11,343 nucleotides of DNA, taken from contig JAOUJU010000033.1 in NCBI GenBank assembly GCA_029883045.1, positions 1-11,343 of the forward strand, in the 5' to 3' direction. This document shows positions 1 through 7,694 of this stretch, one piece after another. Under the pieces are notes generated by a model, which was not told the origin of the DNA, did no database searches, and saw only the letters and a list, made by a program, of their open reading frames with translations. A program made the position numbers and the translations under genes. This stretch comes from Rhodospirillaceae bacterium. Lineage in GTDB: Bacteria > Pseudomonadota > Alphaproteobacteria > Rhodospirillales > Magnetovibrionaceae. The stretch's first letter is position 1. Each line of letters begins with the position of its first letter.

Positions 1-210
1 ATCGGGCCTGACACCAATGAACGAATAGCGCCCACGTTGCGCGCCACCTTCAACTGATTCCATCAAAAAGCTAAGCGGCTCAGATTTTGAAAGTTTTAAA
101 AAAGCCGTTACCGGGGTATCCAGATCGGCAATCATTGTTGCCCAAACCACTTGTGATTTGCCTTGGGCGTAAACTTTTTCAAATTCACCTATGCCTGGAT
201 TTATGTCCAT
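1..210 (-). CDS. trpE: Anthranilate synthase component I, N-terminal part (cut by window edge)
   Basis: Anthranilate synthase component I converts chorismate to anthranilate, the first committed step of tryptophan synthesis, using ammonia from the TrpG glutaminase. Only the first 70 codons are in the window. Reading the minus strand from the ATG at 210-208 gives an N-terminus beginning MDINPGIGEFEKVYAQGKSQ. It continues into the family-typical stretches ADLDTPVTAFLKL (about residues 39-51) and FLMESVEGGAQRGRYSFIGV (about 58-77 by family alignment, ending at the edge). The LESVEGG...GRYS motif belongs to the TrpE N-terminal domain. No other ATG or GTG lies in frame before the upstream stop, so the start is fairly secure, although the ribosome site is weak. 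It follows ppiD by 49 bp on the same strand, an arrangement common in alphaproteobacteria. Whether it is a TrpE-TrpG fusion cannot be seen here. Confidence 0.9.
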   Translation of the reverse strand, partial: MDINPGIGEFEKVYAQGKSQVVWATMIADLDTPVTAFLKLSKSEPLSFLMESVEGGAQRGRYSFIGVRPD

Positions 211-234
211 TGGGGTATAATGCTTTCGGCCTTT

Positions 235-263
235 AATTTAAGGGTTATAAAAAATATCTTCAA
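235..263 (-). promoter_or_regulatory. Possible sigma-70-type promoter for trpE
   Basis: On the minus strand, TTGAAG (263-258) and TAAATT (240-235) are separated by 17 bp. Transcription would start near 228 and leave an untranslated leader of about 18 bases before the trpE ATG. It overlaps the last codons of ppiD. The match is moderate, and AT-rich sequence often gives such matches by chance. The gap is too short to hold a trp leader peptide with an attenuator. Confidence 0.3.
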
Positions 264-2134
264 AAGGCCTGATCAATAATATTTTGGTTAACATTAACGC
301 TGTGGCGTTGGCGCAATGATGTTGCTAGCTGGTCCAATATATCACCGCGTAAATCATCAAAAACCTGCGCTGTGGTTTGTTCAAGTGCGGCCTTGTCGTT
401 TTCTTTGGCTTTTAGAACTTGTTTTAATACCGCAACTACATTGGAGCTTGTTCCAACAGCCATGTCGGCTTTGCCCATATCCATTTCAAAGGCGAGACGA
501 ACCATTTCAGCAGGAATTGCAAGGGCCAATCCTTTGCCGTTACGGTCAAACGGCTTGGTTGTTTCTATTTGAAAGCCAAGATCCTTTGCCGCAACTTCAA
601 TGCTTGCCCCGTCTTTTATTTTGGCAATTATTTCTTCTGCTATTTTTTTAGCGCGCTTGGAGCTAGCATCAACATTCCACCGTAGGGCAACATCTTCTTT
701 TACACTGTCAAAACTTTTTAAAGATGGCGGGGTTATTGCTTGAAGCCTTGCAATAAAGAACCCTTTTCCGTCCTTGTTTTCTGATGTTGGGGTGTCACCC
801 ATACCTTCGAGTGCGAATACGGCAGCAACAATTTCATCAGCAAAAGGAATTGATAGTTTTTCCCCACCAACGCCAGCGCCATCAATGCTGCTTTCGCCAT
901 CTATGGTTTTAAGGCCAAGGCTCCCAGCCGTTTCTTCCATTGTTGCACCACTGGCAAGACTATCTTCCAGTTTATTAGACATTTCAAAAATTGCATCAAG
1001 GGCACGTTCAGATTTTATTTCTGTAGCCAATTTTTCTTTTACATCAGCAAAGCTTTGTTTTTTTGATGGTTCAATATTTTCAACATACACAACGTGCCAA
1101 CCAAGAACTGTTTTTACAGGCTTTGTTGTTTCCCCCGTCAAAGCAGTGAAGACCACATCTTGTATTTCGGGCAATAACTGATCTTTTGTAAAAAACCCGA
1201 TATCAGTCATATCGGCCTTAGCCCCAACCTTGCTGGCAGCATCGGTGATGGACACTCCTTTGGCGATTAAGTCGCTGGCAGTTTTAGCTTTCGCTTCATC
1301 AGAAACTAAAATCTGTTTTAACTTTCTGCGTTCAGGGGAAATAAATTCGTCTTCGCGTTCATCAAAGGCTGCCTTAATTTCCGCTTCACTTACATCTAAA
1401 CCTTTGGCCACGTCATCTGTATTAAGTATAATTGCAGAAAATTTACGAAATTCCGGGGCCATAAAATATTGGGAATTTTCCTGATGGAATTTTCTCAGAT
1501 CATCATCGCTGGGCGGTGAAAGGCTGGTGATGGACGCATGGTTTATTCTAACCATATCTAGAACGCGGGTTTCACCGTTGTAATCTTGTATCATTTTTAC
1601 CAGAGCTGGCGGAACCTCGACACCATCTCTGATTGGCGAAAGATACTGCAACCGTGCCATGCTGTGGCGAACCCGGGCAACATAGGATTCTTCGGTGAAT
1701 CCGGCACTGCGCAACAATTGAATGAAACGGTTGCGGTCAAACTTGCCAGCTTCATCAAAAAATTCCGGTGAACGTTTTATTTCCTCTAGCACCACCGCAT
1801 CGGAAACCCCAAGGCCAAGATCCTTAGCCCCCAAATCATATAGTGCTGTGTTTGTTAAGCGTCGTACTAGCGCATCACCAATGCCAAGAATTTTTGCTTG
1901 TTCTGCTGTGAAGGTTTGCCCCAACACAGGCTTCAGTCGTTCAACCTCGCGGTTTAGTTCGTTACGAAATTGTTCGGATGAAATCTCAACATCGCCAACT
2001 GCAATTGCAGGGGCACGACCAGCGCGCGAAGAAAACACATCACCTATGCCCCAAGCGGCAAAGCTAAGAATCAACAGTCCAAGCAATGCCTTTACAATAA
2101 TACCGGAGGCGGATTTTCTTAAAAATTCAAGCAT
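260..2134 (-). CDS. ppiD: PpiD-like periplasmic chaperone, SurA/parvulin family, membrane-anchored
   Basis: This is a 624-residue protein, almost the same length as E. coli PpiD (623). The ATG at 2134 was chosen because it gives the typical short basic N-terminus (MLEFLRKSASG) before one membrane anchor at about residues 11-30. The frame stays open to 2287, but the extra 51 residues look unlike a leader and a good promoter lies inside that stretch. The long periplasmic part has a SurA-like N-terminal chaperone region (about 38-190), a parvulin (PpiC-type) domain (about 265-356, ending in GWHVVYVE) and a helical C-terminal region. In the parvulin domain the usual RHIL histidine is Gln274, while the second histidine (His347) is kept, so isomerase activity is doubtful and a pure chaperone role is likely. 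In E. coli, PpiD sits next to SecYEG and assists proteins leaving the translocon. It may be co-transcribed with trpE downstream. Confidence 0.88.
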   Translation of the reverse strand: MLEFLRKSASGIIVKALLGLLILSFAAWGIGDVFSSRAGRAPAIAVGDVEISSEQFRNELNREVERLKPVLGQTFTAEQAKILGIGDALVRRLTNTALYDLGAKDLGLGVSDAVVLEEIKRSPEFFDEAGKFDRNRFIQLLRSAGFTEESYVARVRHSMARLQYLSPIRDGVEVPPALVKMIQDYNGETRVLDMVRINHASITSLSPPSDDDLRKFHQENSQYFMAPEFRKFSAIILNTDDVAKGLDVSEAEIKAAFDEREDEFISPERRKLKQILVSDEAKAKTASDLIAKGVSITDAASKVGAKADMTDIGFFTKDQLLPEIQDVVFTALTGETTKPVKTVLGWHVVYVENIEPSKKQSFADVKEKLATEIKSERALDAIFEMSNKLEDSLASGATMEETAGSLGLKTIDGESSIDGAGVGGEKLSIPFADEIVAAVFALEGMGDTPTSENKDGKGFFIARLQAITPPSLKSFDSVKEDVALRWNVDASSKRAKKIAEEIIAKIKDGASIEVAAKDLGFQIETTKPFDRNGKGLALAIPAEMVRLAFEMDMGKADMAVGTSSNVVAVLKQVLKAKENDKAALEQTTAQVFDDLRGDILDQLATSLRQRHSVNVNQNIIDQAF

Positions 2135-2440
2135 GGACGGATAAAGCCTTCGAAATGGCGCATTGGCCGATTGGCGTTTGCGCGGTGGTTTGAAAAATTT
2201 AAGGCAATAAAATGCCCAATACGAATTGTGGCGCATAATAGAAGCGCAAATCAGCACCCGCAAGCCCCGACAGGGATGTGGGTGCATTGTTTTTCCATGA
2301 GTTTTTGGTGAATTTTTAAACTAGCTTTGCCGTGCTTCTAAGCCATTCCCACCCATTAGAGTATATGACCGGGTGGTAGCTATGTGGTAGAAGGGCAAAA
2401 ATGAAATAAACCAATGATTTTTTAAGGGGAATTAAGCCAA
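2135..2440. promoter_or_regulatory. Divergent intergenic region between ppiD and tpiA
   Basis: This 306-bp gap lies between the divergent ppiD and tpiA start codons. The ppiD side holds a good promoter match (2235-2263). On the tpiA side I found no convincing -35/-10 pair. Visible elements there are a direct repeat GTGGTAG (2373-2379 and 2384-2390), an inverted pair CCACCC/GGGTGG (2349-2354 and 2371-2376), and a purine-rich AAGGGG site shortly before the tpiA ATG. I see no RNA gene or small protein in it. Confidence 0.6.
2235..2263 (-). promoter_or_regulatory. Probable sigma-70-type promoter for ppiD
   Basis: On the minus strand TTGCGG (2263-2258) is followed after exactly 17 bp by TATTAT (2240-2235), close to the bacterial housekeeping consensus. 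Transcription would start near 2228, giving a leader of about 94 bases before the ppiD ATG at 2134. A start there excludes translation from the far upstream in-frame ATG at 2287, which supports the shorter PpiD. Confidence 0.5.
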
Positions 2441-3205
2441 ATGACAGCCACACGCCGCACACTTATAGCCGGAAACTGGAAAATGAACGGCAAGTCAGCA
2501 GATGGGGTGGCGCTGGCAACGGCCGTCGCAGAAAAAATGAAATCAGGCGGTAGTGTGCCATTTGATATGTTGGTTAGCCCACCATTTACCCTTATTTCCA
2601 AGGTTTATGACGCAATCAAAGGTTCTGGCGTATTGCTGGGCGGACAAGATTGCCACACGGGCGTTTCAGGGGCTAACACTGGTGATATTTCGGCTGAAAT
2701 GCTCAAAGATTTGGGCTGTGACGCGGTTATTGTTGGCCATTCTGAAAGACGCACCGACCACAATGAAAGCAGCGAATTGGTGGCGGCCAAGGCATCTGCC
2801 GCTCATGGTGCTGGACTAATTGCCATTATATGTATCGGCGAAACCGAAGCAGAGCGTGATGCGGGCAAGACATTGGATGTTAATGGCGCCCAGGTTGCGG
2901 GCTCGGTTCCTGCTGGATCAACCGCCAAAAACACAGTTATTGCCTATGAGCCAGTTTGGGCTATTGGCACTGGGCGCACCCCAACCAATGACGAAGTCCA
3001 AGAGGTGCATGCATTTATCCGGGCAGAATTAGCCAAAAAAGTAGGCGCAGATGAGGCTGGAGCCATGCGTATCCTTTATGGTGGCTCAATGAAACCCGGC
3101 AATGCCAAGGATCTAATTGCCCTAAAAGACGTTGATGGGGGCCTTATTGGCGGTGCCAGCCTGAATGCGGATGATTTCTGGGCAATTGGGGAAGCATCCA
3201 AATAA
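2441..3205 (+). CDS. tpiA: Triose-phosphate isomerase
   Basis: Interconverts dihydroxyacetone phosphate and glyceraldehyde 3-phosphate in the cytosol (glycolysis and gluconeogenesis). The 254 residues form one TIM barrel of normal family length. Key residues are all present: Asn12 and Lys14 in AGNWKMNG, the electrophile His100 in GHSERR, the catalytic base Glu170 in AYEPVWAIGTGRTP (which also contains the flexible loop 6), and the phosphate-binding YGGSMKPGNA (213-222) and GGLIGGAS (233-240). The start ATG has the purine-rich AAGGGGAATTAAG stretch shortly upstream. It is transcribed away from ppiD and followed by secG after 107 bp with no terminator between them, so the two are probably one transcript. 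Nothing is unusual in the protein. Confidence 0.98.
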   Translation: MTATRRTLIAGNWKMNGKSADGVALATAVAEKMKSGGSVPFDMLVSPPFTLISKVYDAIKGSGVLLGGQDCHTGVSGANTGDISAEMLKDLGCDAVIVGHSERRTDHNESSELVAAKASAAHGAGLIAIICIGETEAERDAGKTLDVNGAQVAGSVPAGSTAKNTVIAYEPVWAIGTGRTPTNDEVQEVHAFIRAELAKKVGADEAGAMRILYGGSMKPGNAKDLIALKDVDGGLIGGASLNADDFWAIGEASK

Positions 3206-3312
3206 CCGCCTAATAAAGTAAAAAGCCAAATAATCCTTAAAAAAACTGGCCAAGAGAGCATTTTGCGGTTAAATACGGCCCCAAGAAACAATCTCCAATA
3301 GGATACAAGCCC

Positions 3313-3642
3313 ATGATTACCGTTATTTTGGTTATTCACCTGATGTTGGCAATAGCGCTTATCGGCGTTGTGCTGGTGCAAAAAAGCGAAGGCGGTGCCT
3401 TGGGTATCGGTGGTGGCGGTGGCGGCGGTGGCGGCGGATTTATGACCGCACGTGGAACTGCTAACTTGTTAACCAGAACTACCGGTATTTTAGCTGCCCT
3501 TTTTATGACCACATCAATCATTCTGGCAATTTTAAGCGGTGCCGGACAGGAACGCACATCCATATTAGATAGCCCTGAACTTTCTACAACGCCATTAACC
3601 CCCGCGCCAGAAAGCGCGCCAAGCGTTCCGGTGGCTAAATGA
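3313..3642 (+). CDS. secG: Preprotein translocase subunit SecG
   Basis: Small inner-membrane subunit of the SecYEG translocon, which stimulates SecA-driven export. The 109 residues show the family plan: a first membrane helix (about 3-22), the conserved cytoplasmic LVQKSEGGALG segment, a glycine loop, the conserved FMTARGTANLLTRTT stretch (43-57), a second membrane helix (about 57-75), then a Pro/Ser/Thr-rich tail of about 30 residues. The loop contains ten consecutive glycines (33-42), encoded by GGT/GGC/GGA codons at 3409-3438. A glycine loop is normal in SecG, but this one is an extreme pure tract. AGGA about 9 bases before the ATG serves as the ribosome site. The tpiA-secG-pyrG order is common in alphaproteobacteria, and a terminator follows. 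Confidence 0.96.
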   Translation: MITVILVIHLMLAIALIGVVLVQKSEGGALGIGGGGGGGGGGFMTARGTANLLTRTTGILAALFMTTSIILAILSGAGQERTSILDSPELSTTPLTPAPESAPSVPVAK

Positions 3643-3680
3643 TGGGGCGAGAGCTTCGAAAAGTTAAAAATATTACAGCA

Positions 3681-3711
3681 GGGGCGGCTTCAGTGGAGCC
3701 GCCTCTTTTTT
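3681..3711 (+). terminator. Rho-independent terminator after secG
   Basis: A GC-rich stem pairs GGCGGCTT (3683-3690) with GAGCCGCC (3696-3703) around the five-base loop CAGTG. It can be lengthened by two further pairs (3681-3682 with 3704-3705, one of them a G-T wobble), and six T residues follow (3706-3711). It lies 38 bp after the secG stop and ends the tpiA-secG transcript, so pyrG needs its own promoter. Confidence 0.85.
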
Positions 3712-3769
3712 GTGGACATGTTTGCGGTCAATCTTGTAACAAGAATTTGATATTTTCCTCGCAAATAGT

Positions 3770-3797
3770 TTGCCTTGTAAACAGACTCCGATATAGT
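3770..3797 (+). promoter_or_regulatory. Probable pyrG promoter with start at or next to the ATG
   Basis: TTGCCT (3770-3775) and TATAGT (3792-3797) are separated by 16 bp, between the secG terminator and pyrG. The expected start point, about 6-9 bases after the -10 box, is 3803-3806, and the pyrG ATG begins at 3806. No Shine-Dalgarno sequence precedes the ATG (the bases before it read GTGACATTCC). The simplest reading is a leaderless or nearly leaderless pyrG mRNA. Confidence 0.5.
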
Positions 3798-3805
3798 GAC
3801 ATTCC

Positions 3806-5431
3806 ATGACGCGTTTTATTTTCATCACTGGCGGCGTGGTTTCCTCTCTTGGCAAAGGTTTGGCCTCCGCAGCACTAGGTGCAGCGCTTCAGGCGCGCGG
3901 TTACAAGGTACGCCTGCGCAAACTTGACCCCTACATCAATGTCGATCCCGGAACCATGAGCCCATACCAGCATGGCGAGGTTTATGTTACCGATGACGGT
4001 GCAGAAACCGATCTGGATCTTGGTCACTATGAACGTTTTACCTGCGTTGATGCCCGTCAATCAGACAACGTAACAACCGGTAAAGTTTATTCTGAGGTTT
4101 TGGCCAAGGAACGCCGGGGTGACTATCTGGGCGCGACCGTGCAGGTTATTCCGCATATTACCGATTACATTAAAGAATTCGTCATGGGCCATGTTGGCGA
4201 TGAAGATTTCATGTTGATTGAAATTGGTGGAACTGTTGGCGATATTGAAAGCCTTCCGTTCTTGGAAGCAATTCGTCAACTTGGTAATGAGCTGGGGCGT
4301 GAAAATACACTTTATATGCATTTGACGTTGTTGCCCTATATTCCGACTGCGGGTGAATTGAAAACCAAACCAACCCAGCATTCGGTTAAGGAACTTTTGA
4401 GCGTCGGCATTCAGGCAGATATTTTATTATGTCGGGCTGATCGCGAAATACCAGAAAGCGAACGCAAAAAAATTGCGCTATTTTGTAACGTGGCGCAATC
4501 AGCGGTTATTCCAGCGTTGGATGTTTCTACAATTTATCAAGTTCCCATTAGTTATCATGAACAAGGCCTAGATGAACAGGTGTGCAAACACTTTGGTCTT
4601 GATGCACCCAAACTAGATCTTTCGCGTTGGGAAGAAATAGTTGAACGTGTAACCAAACCCGAAGGCGAAGTAACCATTGCCATTGTTGGCAAGTATGTAT
4701 CGTTACTTGATGCTTATAAATCTTTGTCCGAAGCCCTAACGCACGGTGGCATCGCAAACAATGTAAAAGTAAATATGGTTTGGTTTGATGCCGAAATTTT
4801 TGAAAGCGAAGACGCGGTTCAACAACTTGACGGGGTGCACGGCATTTTGGTTCCGGGTGGTTTTGGCGAACGCGGAACCGAAGGAAAAATTGCGGCGGTA
4901 CGTTTTGCCCGCGAACGCAACATTCCTTATTTTGGAATTTGCCTAGGTATGCAGGTAGCGGTAATCGAGGCAGCACGCAACATGGCGGGAATTGAAGGTG
5001 CGGGTTCAACCGAACTTGGTAAACCGTCAGAGCCAGTTGTTGGCCTGATGACCGAATGGGCCAAGGCGGGTGAGCTGGAAACAAGAAAAGCTGGCGGCGA
5101 CATGGGTGGAACAATGCGTTTAGGTGCTTACATTTGTAAAATCAATAAAGATACCAAAGCATTTGAAATATATGGCAAAGGTGAAATATCCGAACGCCAC
5201 CGCCATCGTTACGAGGTAAATACCGCCTACATCGAAAGGCTGGAAAATGCTGGGTTGCGCTTTAGCGGAATGTCGCCAGACGGTATTTTGCCAGAAATTA
5301 TAGAAATTCCTGACCATCCGTGGTTTGTTGCCGTACAATTCCACCCCGAGCTTAAATCGCGCCCGTTTGAGCCGCACCCATTGTTTGTTTCATTCATTGA
5401 TGCGGCGGTAAAACAGTCAAGGCTGGTATAG
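3806..5431 (+). CDS. pyrG: CTP synthase (glutamine-hydrolysing)
   Basis: Makes CTP from UTP, ATP and glutamine, the last step of pyrimidine nucleotide synthesis, in the cytosol. The 541 residues match the family length. The N-terminal synthase domain (about 1-270) opens with MTRFIFITGGVVSSLGKG, which holds the nucleotide-binding loop, followed by KLDPYINVDPGTMSPYQHGE and EIGGTVGDIES (139-149). The C-terminal class I glutamine amidotransferase domain (about 290-538) has the oxyanion region VPGGFGERG, the nucleophile Cys379 in FGICLGMQ, and His513/Glu515 in QFHPEL. The start is fixed by the family-typical N-terminus although no ribosome site is visible (see the promoter entry). kdsA follows after 16 bp and eno after a further 19, so this is the first gene of an operon. 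Confidence 0.98.
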   Translation: MTRFIFITGGVVSSLGKGLASAALGAALQARGYKVRLRKLDPYINVDPGTMSPYQHGEVYVTDDGAETDLDLGHYERFTCVDARQSDNVTTGKVYSEVLAKERRGDYLGATVQVIPHITDYIKEFVMGHVGDEDFMLIEIGGTVGDIESLPFLEAIRQLGNELGRENTLYMHLTLLPYIPTAGELKTKPTQHSVKELLSVGIQADILLCRADREIPESERKKIALFCNVAQSAVIPALDVSTIYQVPISYHEQGLDEQVCKHFGLDAPKLDLSRWEEIVERVTKPEGEVTIAIVGKYVSLLDAYKSLSEALTHGGIANNVKVNMVWFDAEIFESEDAVQQLDGVHGILVPGGFGERGTEGKIAAVRFARERNIPYFGICLGMQVAVIEAARNMAGIEGAGSTELGKPSEPVVGLMTEWAKAGELETRKAGGDMGGTMRLGAYICKINKDTKAFEIYGKGEISERHRHRYEVNTAYIERLENAGLRFSGMSPDGILPEIIEIPDHPWFVAVQFHPELKSRPFEPHPLFVSFIDAAVKQSRLV

Positions 5432-5447
5432 GGAAATAGGGAAACAC

Positions 5448-6293
5448 ATGGTCAAAGCAATTCACGTAAACGCAGGAAATGTTGTATTTGGCAACGATGC
5501 CCCGCTTACTTTGATTGCTGGTCCGTGTCAGCTTGAAAATCGCGACCACGCCATGATGATGGCAACCGCGCTAAAAGAATTAACCCAAAAACTTGGCATT
5601 GGTTTTGTTTTTAAAGCATCATTTGATAAGGCTAATCGTACGTCGCTTTCAGGTGTGCGTGGATCAGGCCTTGAAGGTGCAATTCCTGTATTTAATGAAA
5701 TAAAATCAGAACTTGGTGTACCAGTTTTAACCGATGTACATGAAATTGATCATTGTGAAAAATTGGTAGGGGTCGTTGACGTCTTGCAAATTCCAGCATT
5801 TTTATGCCGGCAAACAGATTTATTGGTGGCGGCCGCTAAAACTGGTTTAGTGGTTAATGTAAAAAAGGGTCAATTCCTAGCGCCATGGGATATGAAAAAC
5901 GTTGTCGCCAAAATAAGCGATAGTGGAAATAAAAACGTACTGGTAACAGAGCGCGGTTCTAGCTTTGGCTACAATACCCTTGTTGCCGACATGCGCAGTA
6001 TTCCGCAGATGGCCCATGACACAGGTTTTCCAGTTATAATGGATGCCACGCATGCGGTGCAGCAACCAGGAGGGCAAGGAACATCATCGGGTGGCGATAG
6101 ACGTTTTGCCCCGGTGTTGGCGCGTGCCGCAGTGGCGGTTGGGGTGGCTGGTGTGTTTATCGAAACCCATGACGATCCTGATAATGCACCAAGTGACGGT
6201 GCCAACATGATTGCATTAAAAGATATGGAAGCGTTTATCAAAACGCTGATGGAAATAGACGCGGTGGCGAAATCGCACCCGGTTACATTATAG
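5448..6293 (+). CDS. kdsA: 3-deoxy-8-phosphooctulonate (KDO-8-phosphate) synthase, metal-dependent type
   Basis: Condenses phosphoenolpyruvate with arabinose 5-phosphate to KDO 8-phosphate, the precursor of the KDO in lipid A-core, so the organism makes lipopolysaccharide. The 281 residues form a single DAHP-synthase-type barrel. Recognisable stretches are FKASFDKANRTS (55-66), LTDVHE (94-99), QIPAFLCRQTDL (114-125), NVKKGQFLAPWDM (137-149) and DATHAVQQPGG (199-209). The loop AGPCQLE carries Cys27 where the metal-independent E. coli enzyme has Asn. His202, Glu239 and Asp250 supply the other expected ligands, so this should be the metal-dependent class. An AGGG ribosome site precedes the ATG. 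Lying between pyrG and eno is sensible: eno produces its PEP substrate, and CTP is needed to activate KDO. Confidence 0.97.
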   Translation: MVKAIHVNAGNVVFGNDAPLTLIAGPCQLENRDHAMMMATALKELTQKLGIGFVFKASFDKANRTSLSGVRGSGLEGAIPVFNEIKSELGVPVLTDVHEIDHCEKLVGVVDVLQIPAFLCRQTDLLVAAAKTGLVVNVKKGQFLAPWDMKNVVAKISDSGNKNVLVTERGSSFGYNTLVADMRSIPQMAHDTGFPVIMDATHAVQQPGGQGTSSGGDRRFAPVLARAAVAVGVAGVFIETHDDPDNAPSDGANMIALKDMEAFIKTLMEIDAVAKSHPVTL

Positions 6294-6312
6294 AAAGCCT
6301 AAAGGAAATTAA

Positions 6313-7587
6313 ATGACTGCCATTATCGATATCTTTGCCCGTGAAATCCTCGACAGTCGTGGCAACCCCACGGTTGAGGTTGACGTTACCCTTGAAACTG
6401 GGTCAATGGGCCGGGCTGGGGTGCCAAGTGGTGCTTCAACTGGTGCGCACGAAGCGGTTGAGCTTCGCGATAATGATAAAAAACGTTTCGGCGGTAAGGG
6501 CGTGTTGAAAGCCTGCAAAGCGGTTAACGGTGAAATAGCCAAAGCCATTATCGGCATGGATGCCGAAGACCAAATTGCCATTGATCACGCCATGATTGAA
6601 TTGGACGGAACCGAAAATAAATCGCGCTTGGGTGCAAACGCAATTTTAGGTGTATCATTGGCCACCGCTAAGGCCGCAGCCGAAGAATCGGCATTGCCAC
6701 TTTATTCTTATTTAGGTGGTGTTCATTCACACCTATTGCCAGTTCCGATGATGAATATAATCAATGGCGGCGAACACGCCGACAACCCCATCGATGTGCA
6801 AGAATTTATGATAGTACCTGTGGGCGCGCCAACCATTGCCGATGCAGTGCGTATGGGATCAGAGGTATTTCATTCATTAAAAAGCCTGCTATCAAACGCT
6901 GGACACAACACCAACGTTGGTGATGAGGGCGGCTTTGCTCCATCGCTTGGCGGTACAACCGAAGCGATTGAATATATATTAGAAGCAATTGGCCACGCCG
7001 GATTTAAACCGGGCAGCGATATAATGTTGGCATTAGATGCAGCCTCGACCGAATTTTATATAGACGGCAAGTACGAATTAAAAGGCGAGGGTAAATCATT
7101 ATCATCAGATGAAATGGTAAAATATCTTGCCGATCTTTCATCAAATTATCCAATATTCTCAATCGAAGACGGTATGGCTGAGGATGATTGGGATGGGTGG
7201 AAAACCCTGACCGATGAAATTGGAAATAAAGTGCAATTGGTTGGCGATGATTTGTTTGTTACCAATCCAAAGCGTTTAAAAGACGGCATTAAAAAAGGTG
7301 TCGCCAATTCAATTTTAATTAAGGTAAACCAGATTGGCACCCTTTCTGAAACCCTTGAAGCGGTCGCCATGGCACACAAGGCAAATTACACATCTGTAAT
7401 TTCACATCGTTCCGGTGAAACCGAAGATACCACCATTGCCGATATTGCGGTTGCTACCAATGCGGGGCAAATAAAAACTGGATCACTTTCGCGCTCTGAT
7501 CGCTTAGCAAAATACAATCAGCTTATCCGTATTGAAGAAGAATTGGGCGACGCTGCGGTGTATGCCGGGCGCGATATAATTCGCTAG
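6313..7587 (+). CDS. eno: Enolase (phosphopyruvate hydratase)
   Basis: Converts 2-phosphoglycerate to phosphoenolpyruvate in glycolysis; in many bacteria it is also a component of the RNA degradosome. The 424 residues have the full family length and all motifs: AREILDSRGNPTVEV (9-23), GVPSGASTGAHEA, His155 in GGEHADNP, catalytic Glu205 in GDEGGFAP, metal ligands Asp242, Glu285 (SIEDGMAEDDW) and Asp312 (GDDLFVTN), catalytic base Lys337 in LIKVNQIG, SHRSGETED (364-372) and Lys388 in GQIKTG. HADNPID is a form I associate with alphaproteobacterial enolases. AAAGGAAA lies just before the ATG. It is 19 bp after kdsA and probably the third gene of the pyrG operon. Confidence 0.98.
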   Translation: MTAIIDIFAREILDSRGNPTVEVDVTLETGSMGRAGVPSGASTGAHEAVELRDNDKKRFGGKGVLKACKAVNGEIAKAIIGMDAEDQIAIDHAMIELDGTENKSRLGANAILGVSLATAKAAAEESALPLYSYLGGVHSHLLPVPMMNIINGGEHADNPIDVQEFMIVPVGAPTIADAVRMGSEVFHSLKSLLSNAGHNTNVGDEGGFAPSLGGTTEAIEYILEAIGHAGFKPGSDIMLALDAASTEFYIDGKYELKGEGKSLSSDEMVKYLADLSSNYPIFSIEDGMAEDDWDGWKTLTDEIGNKVQLVGDDLFVTNPKRLKDGIKKGVANSILIKVNQIGTLSETLEAVAMAHKANYTSVISHRSGETEDTTIADIAVATNAGQIKTGSLSRSDRLAKYNQLIRIEEELGDAAVYAGRDIIR

Positions 7588-7694
7588 GTTTATTCCTTTA
7601 TGCGCTAATCGCATATTAACGCTTAAATTGGTAAAATTAACCGGAATCGGGCTGCAATCGTATTGCCCGGGTGAATATGCATGGGCAAAAAAGA

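Noticed and set aside
774..2144. Several plus-strand open frames opposite ppiD
   Set aside because: They are complementary-strand shadows of a gene with full family length and recognisable domains.
2135..2287. N-terminal extension of PpiD from the ATG at 2287
   Set aside because: The extra 51 residues precede the normal membrane-anchor N-terminus and are Arg/Cys/Phe-rich without homology. The best promoter lies within this stretch, downstream of that ATG.
4548..5114. 188-codon minus-strand open frame
   Set aside because: Antisense to the pyrG glutaminase-domain region. Its composition is rich in His, Gln, Arg and Pro, as expected for a shadow frame.
7599..7615. Hairpin TATGCG/CGCATA just after eno as a terminator
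   Set aside because: The stem is only six pairs, half of them A-T, and no T-run follows. It is too weak to call a terminator.
7616..7640. Cluster of TTAA sequences upstream of ftsB as a CtrA site
   Set aside because: The spacings between the TTAA elements are 3 and 10 bases, not the 7 of the CtrA consensus as I know it.
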